From assembly GCF_030123245.1 (NCBI RefSeq), contig NZ_CP126101.1, positions 4,772,501 through 4,836,500 on the forward strand: DNA of 64,000 nucleotides. The letters are read 5' to 3'. Both the position numbers and the translations under genes were made by a program. The notes beneath the pieces are model-generated. The model saw only the letters and a list, made by a program, of their open reading frames with translations. It did not search any database and had not been told where the DNA came from. This document shows, one piece after another, positions 56,887 through 64,000 of the stretch. How positions within the stretch are numbered: the first letter of the stretch is position 1; each line of letters starts with the position of its first letter. The stretch comes from Lysinibacillus pakistanensis. GTDB lineage: Bacteria; Bacillota; Bacilli; Bacillales_A; Planococcaceae.

Positions 56887-57825
56887 CTATTCACTCCTCT
56901 GTTGCTCTTGAAGCTTAGAATAGACATCCTCTAGGCTTGGCGGTAGCAGTGAATATTGGCTAATGTTCAATGCCTCGTCTTGTATCAAATCAATAACAGG
57001 ACGAATAGTATGTTTATCTATAAGCATTGCGAGCTTAGCATTCTCCACTAATTCAACTTTTCCAAAACTCTCAAGTTTATCTTGGATCTTTTGAAAAGAA
57101 GCTTCATGCGGATAAATTTCTAAACGCATTCTTTGATCCACCCTTCTCTTCAGTTTTTCTACATGGTCAATTGCTAAAAGCTTTCCGTTGTCTATAACAG
57201 CTACACGATGTACAACTTTTTCAGCTTCTAAAATATTGTGAGTCACTAAAATAATCGTTGTACCCTTGCAATTAAGCTCACGGATGATTTCCCATACTAA
57301 TTTCCGCTTTAATGGATCTAGCTCATTTGTAGGTTCATCTAGAATTATGACTGATGCCTGCCCAATCAATGTCGTTCCCAGGCTAATAAGTCTTCTTTGT
57401 CCTCCAGAAAGTTTAGATACCAGTTTATTTCGATATGCCTCCATTCCTAAACGTAGCAGGATGTTATCCGTCTGCTGCTTTGCTTCTTTTTTAGATAACC
57501 CCTTTAACCTCCCCGTAAAATAAATGGCTTCCCATGTTTTTAAAAATGATAAAGCAAAAGTCTCTTGTGAATAATAAGCGATTTGCTTAATGACATCCTT
57601 TGTATTTCTGGACACTTCCTGTCGCTGAAATTTCACTGATCCTACTGTAGGTGCTAAATGACCAATCATCTGCTTTATCAATGTTGTTTTTCCTGCACCA
57701 TTTGGTCCTAGAATTCCAATGATTTCTCCTTTATATATGGTCAGTGAAATGCCATCATTAGCTTTGTACCTTCCTTTTTTGTAGTAGAAAGTTACATCTT
57801 CTAACTCATACACTGGTTCAAGCAT
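56887..57825 (-). CDS. ABC-2 type transporter ATPase
   Basis: A 312-aa ATPase of the DrrA type. The Walker A is GPNGAGKTT, the signature KLSGGQRRLISLGTTL, the Walker B VIILDEPTNELDP and the switch LVTHN. A C-terminal domain of about 90 residues follows, as in drug and lipid exporters. It is cotranscribed with the permease. Confidence 0.92.
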   Translation of the reverse strand: MLEPVYELEDVTFYYKKGRYKANDGISLTIYKGEIIGILGPNGAGKTTLIKQMIGHLAPTVGSVKFQRQEVSRNTKDVIKQIAYYSQETFALSFLKTWEAIYFTGRLKGLSKKEAKQQTDNILLRLGMEAYRNKLVSKLSGGQRRLISLGTTLIGQASVIILDEPTNELDPLKRKLVWEIIRELNCKGTTIILVTHNILEAEKVVHRVAVIDNGKLLAIDHVEKLKRRVDQRMRLEIYPHEASFQKIQDKLESFGKVELVENAKLAMLIDKHTIRPVIDLIQDEALNISQYSLLPPSLEDVYSKLQEQQRSE

Positions 57826-58016
57826 ATTAAACAGCCTTCCCTGTTAAAATTTTAAAAGATTGAGGCCTGACTTATAAGCCAGACCTTTAAACAAATTATC
57901 TACCTATAGGTAATCTATCACCCGTACGAGTGGGAAATGATGGTGGTGGAAACATCATTACTATTCACCTCACATTCTATTGAAGAAATAAGAAGGTCAA
58001 TCACAGATTTTCGTGA

Positions 58017-58212
58017 TCAATTATGCCTCGGTATAATTGTGTCTGGAATCGGCTTTGTGTTTACACAAAGAACTCCTTTTCGATTCCGTGACATCCGCCG
58101 GAGGCTTTAACTTCTTTCAGCAGGTGTTTGGACACCCTCTGAAAAGCAGCTTAAATTCGCATTCATCTCACCACCTATAGAGGTGGGAGACTTCTGCTGA
58201 AAGAAGTTAAAA
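58017..58212. repeat. Structured intergenic repeat, copy 2
   Basis: Second copy of the 190-bp repeat at 49347, same orientation, with roughly 15-20 differences. Changes often preserve pairing, for example in the opening palindrome (GGCATAATTG to GGTATAATTG) and in the outer stem, where copy 2 pairs even better. The whole 57826-58262 gap has no gene; a further hairpin (57862-57885) and an AATGATG/CATCATT pair (near 57937-57960) lie beside it. Confidence 0.85.
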
Positions 58213-58262
58213 AACCCTCTCCTTCAAAATACAACCTGAAGGTTAAAATTAGGTTAAAAAAT

Positions 58263-58292
58263 ACAAAAAAGCTGCCCTTATTTGGGACAGCT
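58263..58292 (-). terminator. Terminator of btuF
   Basis: The stem AAGCTGTCCC/GGGCAGCTT (minus strand) is followed by a T run, about 15 bases after the stop. Confidence 0.85.
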
Positions 58293-58307
58293 TGCAGTTT
58301 TTATGTT

Positions 58308-59273
58308 TTATTTAAATAACTCAGGATAAACAGCCTTTGCTACTAGCTCAACAGCTTCACCAATACGAGGGCCAGGACGGTTTGTAATATCATTATCTAT
58401 ATAATAGACTGCTTTGTTTTGAATAGCTGTGATAGAATTCCACCCATCACGCGTAAGAATTTCTGCTTCTGGGTCTTTTGTATAGCCTACCGTAGTTAAA
58501 ATAACTTCTGGATTTTTCGCAATAACATCTTCTTCGGTTACTTTTTTCCAGCCTTGGAGCTCAGCAAATACATTGCTTACATTGGCAATATTTAAAATTT
58601 CCTGTTGGAATGTACCAGAGCCCGCTGTATAGATGTCTGGCTTTGGACTAATTTCTAAGTAGATATTTTTTGGTGCTTTTACATCTTTAACTTTTGCTTG
58701 TATCTCAGCAATTTTTGTTTTTATATCTTCATTTAATTTTGCACCTTTATCTTCAATTCCCATAACCGTTGCTATCTGTTCAATATCTCCATATACATCA
58801 TCAAATGAAGCTGCGGATTGAATGGCAAATACTTTTACACCTGCATCTTCAAGACTTTTTAGAGCATTTAAGTTATCTTCATCTTTTCCTGTTGTATAAG
58901 CAATGACAACATCTGGCTTCAAAGCTAAAATACGCTCACTATTAAACGTAACAGAATTAGAAACACGTTCAATTTTTTCTGCCTCTTCCGGATACGTATC
59001 ATAGTCAGTTGCCCCAACAATTTGATTGCCGACACCTAAAGCAAATAAAATTTCTGTATTACTTGGTTGTAATGAAATAATTGTTTTAGGTACTGCATCA
59101 AACTCAACCTCTATACCACGGTCATCCTTCACTTTATAGCCTGCTTTTTCGATTGGTTGATCTTCCTTAGTAATATCCTCTTTAGTAGTTGCCTCATCCT
59201 TCGCACCACAACCTATTAATATGAGCGACAGCATAATTACTGAAAGCCATTGAAGCTTCAACAATTTCTTCAT
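58308..59273 (-). CDS. btuF: Cobalamin-type ABC transporter substrate-binding lipoprotein
   Basis: A signal peptide with lipobox LIGC (Cys near 22), an acidic linker, then a class III binding domain (about 50-318). ISLQPSNTEILFALGVGNQIVGATDYDTYPEEA and the SGTFQQEILNIANVSNVF region resemble BtuF. The cobalamin riboswitch upstream of this two-gene unit supports B12 or cobinamide as ligand. No btuC or btuD is in the window. Confidence 0.88.
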   Translation of the reverse strand: MKKLLKLQWLSVIMLSLILIGCGAKDEATTKEDITKEDQPIEKAGYKVKDDRGIEVEFDAVPKTIISLQPSNTEILFALGVGNQIVGATDYDTYPEEAEKIERVSNSVTFNSERILALKPDVVIAYTTGKDEDNLNALKSLEDAGVKVFAIQSAASFDDVYGDIEQIATVMGIEDKGAKLNEDIKTKIAEIQAKVKDVKAPKNIYLEISPKPDIYTAGSGTFQQEILNIANVSNVFAELQGWKKVTEEDVIAKNPEVILTTVGYTKDPEAEILTRDGWNSITAIQNKAVYYIDNDITNRPGPRIGEAVELVAKAVYPELFK

Positions 59274-59274
59274 T

Positions 59275-59817
59275 TTATTTTTTCTCCTTTTTCTTTTTCA
59301 TAGGGTATGACTTGCTTACAAACGGAATTTCAGCAATCCCTGCTTGCTTATTCATATAAACGGCCATCACAAAAAATACATTGGCTAGTAGTCCTAAATA
59401 ATCAAAAAGAATTGTCGGTACTTCCTTTTCGTCAGATACCTTATGCAAAATACGATAAGATTTTTTTGCCTCACTACGACATACATGTAATGCAGTAGCA
59501 GCCTCTGTTCCTTGAGGTAATACAAAGCTCTGGATCTCTTCTTTTACATAACTAACATGAAAATCATAGCGAGCACTTAGCCATGCTAAATCCTCTTCAG
59601 TGACCGCTAATTTACCTCGAACCGAGCCATTAACATGGTAGGTCATTGGCAAGATTGTAGAGAGATCTTGTGCAACAACCTCTACTTCCTCTTTTTTTAC
59701 TGCTGTCAAAGCCATACCAATATGTGTAGTAAGGCTATCTGTTCGAATTTCAAAATCCACTGTAGATGCTTTTTCACGCATAAATGGATAACAAGAATAA
59801 CGCGCATCCTTTTTCAA
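59275..59817 (-). CDS. Diverged PduO-like cobalamin adenosyltransferase
   Basis: An acidic-to-basic protein of about 180 aa. The LPQGTEAATALHVCRSEAKKSYR segment resembles the PduO core (LPGG...LH.AR...RRAER), which binds ATP and cob(I)alamin. The usual N-terminal TGDxGxT loop is not visible, so activity is uncertain. The start is taken at TTG 59817, with GAGG 8 bases upstream; TTG 59844 is possible. It is cotranscribed with btuF (1-base gap) and controlled by the riboswitch. Confidence 0.65.
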   Translation of the reverse strand: MKKDARYSCYPFMREKASTVDFEIRTDSLTTHIGMALTAVKKEEVEVVAQDLSTILPMTYHVNGSVRGKLAVTEEDLAWLSARYDFHVSYVKEEIQSFVLPQGTEAATALHVCRSEAKKSYRILHKVSDEKEVPTILFDYLGLLANVFFVMAVYMNKQAGIAEIPFVSKSYPMKKKKEKK

Positions 59818-59961
59818 CTCTAAATCCTCGCTTTCTTTACACAATCAATTGTGTCCCAACGTAATTGCGTCTGGATTTTTCTTGATTCAAAGGCGTATGA
59901 AAGGCCCGCCGATAGGAAAAAACTGCATTTATCCTGCCCATATAAGGGTCTGAATCAAAAT

Positions 59962-59994
59962 AAAAAACGCCGTTCCTACTCCTAAGGAACGACG
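59962..59994 (-). terminator. Riboswitch attenuator terminator
   Basis: The stem CGTCGTTCC/GGAACGGCG is followed by six T on the minus strand, between the cobalamin riboswitch and the first gene. It probably ends transcription when cobalamin is bound. Confidence 0.85.
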
Positions 59995-60087
59995 AAAATA
60001 ACATAATTAGAATCGTATATAGATACGAAAGAGACTACGTATTTGCCGCATATCCTCCTAGCTTCCGAAGAGTATTTATACGTTCAA

Positions 60088-60275
60088 ATAAAGGTCGGTC
60101 TCCTGGCTTGTACAGTGTCCATCACTTAATGTAATGTATGTCATAAACACCTTCCCATCAAATTGACAGTGGTCTACGATTATGATTCCTGTACTTACAG
60201 TTGCGGAAACAGCTTCGGATTTTCACCGAATTCCCGATTATACTATCTTAGTACCCTTATCCTGCAAGAGCTATT
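60088..60275 (-). ncRNA. Cobalamin riboswitch
   Basis: On the minus strand the classic elements appear in order: GGGAATTCGGTG, AAATCCG, GCTGTTTCCGCAACTGTAA, and near the 3' end AGCCAGGAGACC. These are the conserved adenosylcobalamin aptamer core. About 95 bases later comes the attenuator hairpin. It controls the PduO-like gene and btuF. Confidence 0.95.
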
Positions 60276-60349
60276 CACTTATAAAGCAGTTTATCACATA
60301 TTATTATGAAAAACTATAAAGATAATAGTTTTACAATTGTACTAGAAAT

Positions 60350-60895
60350 TTATAGGATTTTTTCAATAGCCTGCTCGATATCAAGCTGAGAATCAGTAGG
60401 CTCAAAGCGTTCTACTGTTTTACCATTTGCATCGATTAAGAATTTTGTAAAATTCCAGCGGATATTACGTCCTTCTAAAAAACTAGGTGCTATTTGAACT
60501 ATTGATTCTGCTAGCATTTTTTCCTGCATACTTGCTTTTCCAAATGAGCGGTAATCGACCTCATGCTTTAAATAATTAAACAGCGGATGTGTTGCATCAC
60601 CATTGACCTGCACTACCTCAAAAATCGGGAATGTTACACCATAGTTAACCTGACAAAGTTGTGTAGTTTGCTCACCATCTTCAGGGTTTTGATTTCCAAA
60701 TTGATCGCAAGGAAAGCCTAACACAACAAAGTTTTCCTTGCCATATTTGTCGTACATTTTTTGCAAGTCTTCGAACTGATATGTAAAACGACATTGATTA
60801 GCTGTGTTGACAATTAACAGCGTCTTTCCTCGATAGGTCTCCATTGATAAAATCTCACCATTCGGCTTCTTTACTAAATAATTATAAATACTCAT
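60350..60895 (-). CDS. Glutathione peroxidase family thiol peroxidase
   Basis: A 181-aa GPx/BsaA-type enzyme. The peroxidatic Cys lies in NTANQCRFTYQF (near residue 35; the usual Gly after Cys is Arg). The Gln is in FPCDQFGNQNP, and Trp-Asn in RWNFTKFLID. It reduces peroxides, probably with thioredoxin rather than glutathione in these bacteria. Single gene. Confidence 0.92.
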   Translation of the reverse strand: MSIYNYLVKKPNGEILSMETYRGKTLLIVNTANQCRFTYQFEDLQKMYDKYGKENFVVLGFPCDQFGNQNPEDGEQTTQLCQVNYGVTFPIFEVVQVNGDATHPLFNYLKHEVDYRSFGKASMQEKMLAESIVQIAPSFLEGRNIRWNFTKFLIDANGKTVERFEPTDSQLDIEQAIEKIL

Positions 60896-60985
60896 GTATG
60901 AATCCCCTTACTTTTTTCCTATATTATAGTAAACTTTTTTCTATTCATAAAAGGATTTGCATTAAAAAAAGCCATTCCATTATTT

Positions 60986-61537
60986 TTAACGGATGGCTGC
61001 CCTATATTTCTTTTTGTATTTCATATCTTGCTCTTCCTCAATTAAACGTTTCACAATGTCTAGCACCTTTGAATTATTCGTAGCATCATATAATTTCTTA
61101 AAAGATACTACAATATCATAACGTATTAATGTTGGATGTTTTTCATCTAGACATGTCTGAAATCTTTTAGCCAAATAAGAAATAACTAAATCCCGTTGTA
61201 CCTGCCCTGCTAAACCTATTTTCCAGATGGCCTGTAGAGTATTACTTGCTGTTGCAGTATTTTCATCATATGTCACTGCCCAAATCTTTAAAAAGTCCTC
61301 CAATACTCTTTCTTCTGGATCACTTTTAGCTGCTAATGCGCATAAAAATTGTGCTGCAAGCGCGCGCATATGACCATCTTTATATGTAAGAGCTTGAACA
61401 AGTTGTTCCCAAACTGCATATGTCCAATCAACTGGTTCTTGCATAATTTTCATCAATTCTTCGTAAGATTCGTATTGAATTTCACGGTCACGCTCTGTTA
61501 AATTACTAAAAAGCTGCAAAATTTCTTTTTCCATCAT
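60986..61537 (-). CDS. HEAT-repeat-like hypothetical protein
   Basis: A 183-aa all-helical protein with a repeating pattern of paired helices (for example YKDGHMRALAAQFLCALAA), like HEAT or ARM repeats. No catalytic residues seen. It may be a binding scaffold. A terminator-like stem overlaps its last codons (60971-60998). Confidence 0.7.
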   Translation of the reverse strand: MMEKEILQLFSNLTERDREIQYESYEELMKIMQEPVDWTYAVWEQLVQALTYKDGHMRALAAQFLCALAAKSDPEERVLEDFLKIWAVTYDENTATASNTLQAIWKIGLAGQVQRDLVISYLAKRFQTCLDEKHPTLIRYDIVVSFKKLYDATNNSKVLDIVKRLIEEEQDMKYKKKYRAAIR

Positions 61538-61615
61538 TCATCCCTACCTTTATTGTGTCAGAACGTAAAATTTTTATGGTACACTTATCTTAATTTGCGT
61601 AAAGAAGGTGAATAT

Positions 61616-62674
61616 ATGAATAAATTAAATACTAGGAAACTGATATTTAGATTAATAATGATTATTTCTATAATCGTAGCTGCATATTTTATTATCCCTG
61701 TTTCCGTACCAATCATCTTAGCTGGAGCCACCGCATTTTTTTTAGAGCCAATTGTTATGTTCTTTAAACGGCAATGGAAAATGTCACGGAAGATTGCAGT
61801 TGCTTTTATTTACATAGTGAGTGTTATTCTAATTTCTATTATTTGTTACTTTACGATTACACAACTTATGTCTCAAATAATATTAGTTTCAAAGCAAGCT
61901 CCCTACTATATTTCAAAGCTATCAGAAATGTGGCTTACTATGCAAGAAAACATTTCTAAATACACTGAAGACTTTCCACCTGAAGTAAGCGCCTCGCTTC
62001 AAAATACAACGATGGATTTCATTAAGAAAATTGAAGAATCTTTTTTGAATTTCTTTAATTATACCAAAGTTACAGCCTTCTTTTCAGAAATTCCAAGCCT
62101 ATTCATTAGTCTTCTCGTATATATGATCGCTCTCTTTCTATTTATGCTAGATTTGCCTAAATTAAAACAGATCACTTATAAATATTTGAAGCCTAGCACT
62201 GCAAACAAATTAAAGATTATTTTAAATCGCTTAAAGGATGCTATTTTTGGATATATGAAGGCACATTTATTTGTTAGTTTTATCATTGGAGGCGTCACAC
62301 TAATTGGTCTTTTATTAATACAGCCTAAATACGCAGTGACAATGACCATCATCATATGGATCATTGACATTATTCCTTTCCTTGGCTCCATTATTATCTT
62401 GGCACCATGGGCACTGTATCATCTGCTGATAGGAAATATATCTATCGCTGTAAAATTATTCATCTTAGCAGCTATTTTACTCATTATTCGTCGAGTAGTC
62501 GAGCCTAAATTAATGGGTGACCATATTGGGCTATCCACTTTACCAACATTAATAGCTATGTTTATTGGTCTACAATTATTTGGTGTAATAGGCTTACTTG
62601 CTGGACCCTTTGTTATTATCTTCTTCGTTGCTTTAAAAGAAACTGGTATTATCAAATTGAATTTTAAAATATAA
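61616..62674 (+). CDS. AI-2E family transporter (YtvI-like)
   Basis: A 352-aa paralogue of the protein encoded at 41094-42203, with about eight helices. Typical segments are PVSVPIILAGATAFFLEPIV, the mid-protein soluble helices and DIIPFLGSIIILAPWALYHL with EPKLMGDHIGLSTLPTL. The start is set at ATG 61616, with GAAGG upstream. The substrate is unknown. Confidence 0.88.
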   Translation: MNKLNTRKLIFRLIMIISIIVAAYFIIPVSVPIILAGATAFFLEPIVMFFKRQWKMSRKIAVAFIYIVSVILISIICYFTITQLMSQIILVSKQAPYYISKLSEMWLTMQENISKYTEDFPPEVSASLQNTTMDFIKKIEESFLNFFNYTKVTAFFSEIPSLFISLLVYMIALFLFMLDLPKLKQITYKYLKPSTANKLKIILNRLKDAIFGYMKAHLFVSFIIGGVTLIGLLLIQPKYAVTMTIIIWIIDIIPFLGSIIILAPWALYHLLIGNISIAVKLFILAAILLIIRRVVEPKLMGDHIGLSTLPTLIAMFIGLQLFGVIGLLAGPFVIIFFVALKETGIIKLNFKI

Positions 62675-62695
62675 TCGAGAGGAAATAATGTATCA

Positions 62696-62732
62696 AAAAA
62701 AGGCCATCTTTGTAAAAAAGATGACCTTTTTG
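62696..62732 (+). terminator. Bidirectional terminator
   Basis: AAAAGGCCATCTTT/AAAGATGACCTTTT stem with T run, between convergent genes. Confidence 0.85.
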
Positions 62733-62762
62733 TTATTTCAATCGTCTATATATTAGTTGAGC

Positions 62763-63881
62763 TTATTGAATTCGACCGAAGCCAACTAAATACTGATTCC
62801 ACCAATCAAGTGATTCAACAACAACACCCTTATTTTGAGCATCGATCATTGTGTTGTTTCCTAAATAAATACCTACATGCGCTACTCCCGAGCCGTAGCT
62901 GAAGAATACTAGGTCACCAACACGTGCTTCATTTGCTGAAATACGTTGAGTTGCTAAATATTGTTGTGATGCTGTACGTGGTAAAGATACACCTGCTTGT
63001 TTGTAAGACCATTGTACAAGACCTGAACAGTCAAATCCTGTCGATGGGTTACTTCCACCCCAAACATAGCTACGGCCTAAGAATTGCTTTGCCGTTGAGA
63101 TAGCATCTCCTGAAGATGCTGTGCCTGCACCTGAACCGAAAACAATTTTACCCCCGTTATTTGAAGCATGTACAGCCGGAGTTGCTGCTTGAAGTGCACG
63201 TAAACGAGCTGCTTCTTCCTCTGCCGCTTTACGTTCCGCTTCTAAACGTTCTTCCTCTTGCTTCGTTGCAATTTGTGCTTTTAATGCAAGTGATTTAGCT
63301 TCATTTTCAGCCTTTTTCACTTCCATTTCACTTTCCTTTTGTTGAAGCTCTTGGAATTGTTTTTGAAGCTCTTTTTGTTTTTCATCTAATGTTGCCTTTT
63401 GTTGCTCTAAGCTAGCCTTGTCCGCTTCCTGTTGATTAACTAGTTCTTGGTCAGCATCCATTAATGTTTTAACCGCTACGACACGGTCCATTAAATCTGC
63501 AAAGCTTTTTGCCTCAAGGACAACGCTTAAATAAACACCCACTGTGTTATCCTGCGCTTGGTATGCAGCCATACGCTCGCTTAAAATAGCTGAACGCTGC
63601 TCAATACGTTTTTCAGTTTCAGCAATACTTGCATCGACTTCTTTAATGTCTGCCTGTACTTGATTAAATACTTTTACTTTTTCATCGATCTCTTGTTGTA
63701 GGTTTGTTAATTCTTCTTGGAGCTTTTTAACTTCTGCATCTATTTTAGCTTTTTTCTCGATCATTTGTTGAGAAGTTTCTTCCGCATGCACTTCTGTTGG
63801 TTGTACTGTATTAAATAATAAGCCGCCAGCTAGTGCCAGTGCTAGTACCATCGACTTACGCCATTTATTGCGCTTACCCAC
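62763..63881 (-). CDS. NlpC/P60 peptidoglycan hydrolase (CwlO-like)
   Basis: A 372-aa secreted endopeptidase. A signal peptide (about 1-34, cut after VHA) is followed by a long coiled coil (about 38-230, Glu/Gln/Lys-rich, with a central break). A short linker leads to an NlpC/P60 domain (about 260-372). The catalytic Cys is in STGFDCSGLVQWSY, the His in GVAHVGIYLG. It cuts the stem peptide, probably D-Glu to meso-DAP or Lys, for cell elongation. In B. subtilis, FtsEX controls CwlO through such a coiled coil. Confidence 0.93.
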   Translation of the reverse strand: MGKRNKWRKSMVLALALAGGLLFNTVQPTEVHAEETSQQMIEKKAKIDAEVKKLQEELTNLQQEIDEKVKVFNQVQADIKEVDASIAETEKRIEQRSAILSERMAAYQAQDNTVGVYLSVVLEAKSFADLMDRVVAVKTLMDADQELVNQQEADKASLEQQKATLDEKQKELQKQFQELQQKESEMEVKKAENEAKSLALKAQIATKQEEERLEAERKAAEEEAARLRALQAATPAVHASNNGGKIVFGSGAGTASSGDAISTAKQFLGRSYVWGGSNPSTGFDCSGLVQWSYKQAGVSLPRTASQQYLATQRISANEARVGDLVFFSYGSGVAHVGIYLGNNTMIDAQNKGVVVESLDWWNQYLVGFGRIQ

Positions 63882-64000
63882 GTTAACTTCTTTCCCTTCA
63901 TCTCGTCAATTTCGTTTCCTGTGTTTTATGTAATCACTTGAACGATGTATATTTGTAAATTTATTCTTATATTTTCATTAGCCTTTTAAAGTTTAGCATT
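63882..64000. other. Upstream region of the NlpC/P60 gene, cut by the window edge
   Basis: AT-rich leader with no gene. Cell-wall hydrolase genes of Bacillales often carry a c-di-AMP riboswitch; too little sequence is left to see one. Confidence 0.4.

Noticed and set aside
60009..60053. 14-codon leader peptide after the cobalamin riboswitch
   Set aside because: AGGAGG is only 2 bases before the ATG, too close for initiation, and it lies in the expression-platform region where structure explains the sequence.

Overview
The window is AT-rich, low-GC Firmicute DNA. Gene content points to a Bacillales member close to Lysinibacillus: Mn-type pyrophosphatase PpaC, a YclNOPQ-type siderophore transporter with a Fur box, an N-succinylamino-acid racemase cluster, HflX, PutP, a CwlO-like NlpC/P60 hydrolase, AGGAGG ribosome sites and many TTG starts. 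The genus is inferred from remembered protein families, not from a search. I see no rRNA, tRNA, CRISPR array, prophage or intact insertion sequence.

Layout. 1-10.7 kb is housekeeping: a DsbA-like oxidoreductase, a Rieske/FAD oxidoreductase, ppaC, a DUF7662-GNAT fusion, an RpiR regulator, a NiaP-like transporter, thrC-thrB, mtnX and a PAP2 phosphatase. 10.7-17.2 kb is the most interesting part: a complete comQ-comX-comP-comA quorum-sensing cassette, including a 52-codon comX pheromone gene too short for ordinary ORF calling. Two diverged inverted copies of a roughly 130-bp regulatory block, full of CGCCA/TGGCG half-sites, flank it. Each block carries the same outward-facing tripartite operator-promoter, pointing at two unrecognised genes (10901-11788 and 16564-17220).

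17.3-21.5 kb is a Fur-controlled petrobactin-type uptake operon ending in a heme monooxygenase. 21.7-26 kb holds YkvI plus a D-to-L amino-acid conversion operon (M20 desuccinylase, GNAT succinyltransferase, N-succinylamino-acid racemase). 26-36.4 kb carries a peptide transporter, HflX, PutP, a methyltransferase, a MacB-like ABC pair and the DUF47-Pit phosphate pair. 36.4-36.9 kb is a non-coding repeat element bounded by two copies of the same hairpin.

36.9-49.3 kb has an MMPL transporter, an MhqD-like esterase, small proteins, a Nudix hydrolase, an AI-2E exporter, an M3 peptidase, YdcF, a chemoreceptor with a decayed chemoreceptor remnant upstream, ArsB and YebC. 49.3-58.3 kb includes phosphatases, PlsC, RlmA, MATE, an M29 aminopeptidase and an ABC-2 exporter. 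It also holds two copies of a 190-bp structured intergenic repeat. 58.3-64 kb has a cobalamin riboswitch with an attenuator ahead of a diverged PduO-like gene and btuF, then a glutathione peroxidase, a HEAT-like protein, another AI-2E protein and the NlpC/P60 hydrolase.

How the parts fit: most genes are short minus-strand units separated by strong intrinsic terminators. The main regulatory logic visible in the DNA is quorum sensing (com block), iron (Fur), cobalamin (riboswitch) and possibly phosphate (PhoP-like repeats upstream of DUF47-Pit).
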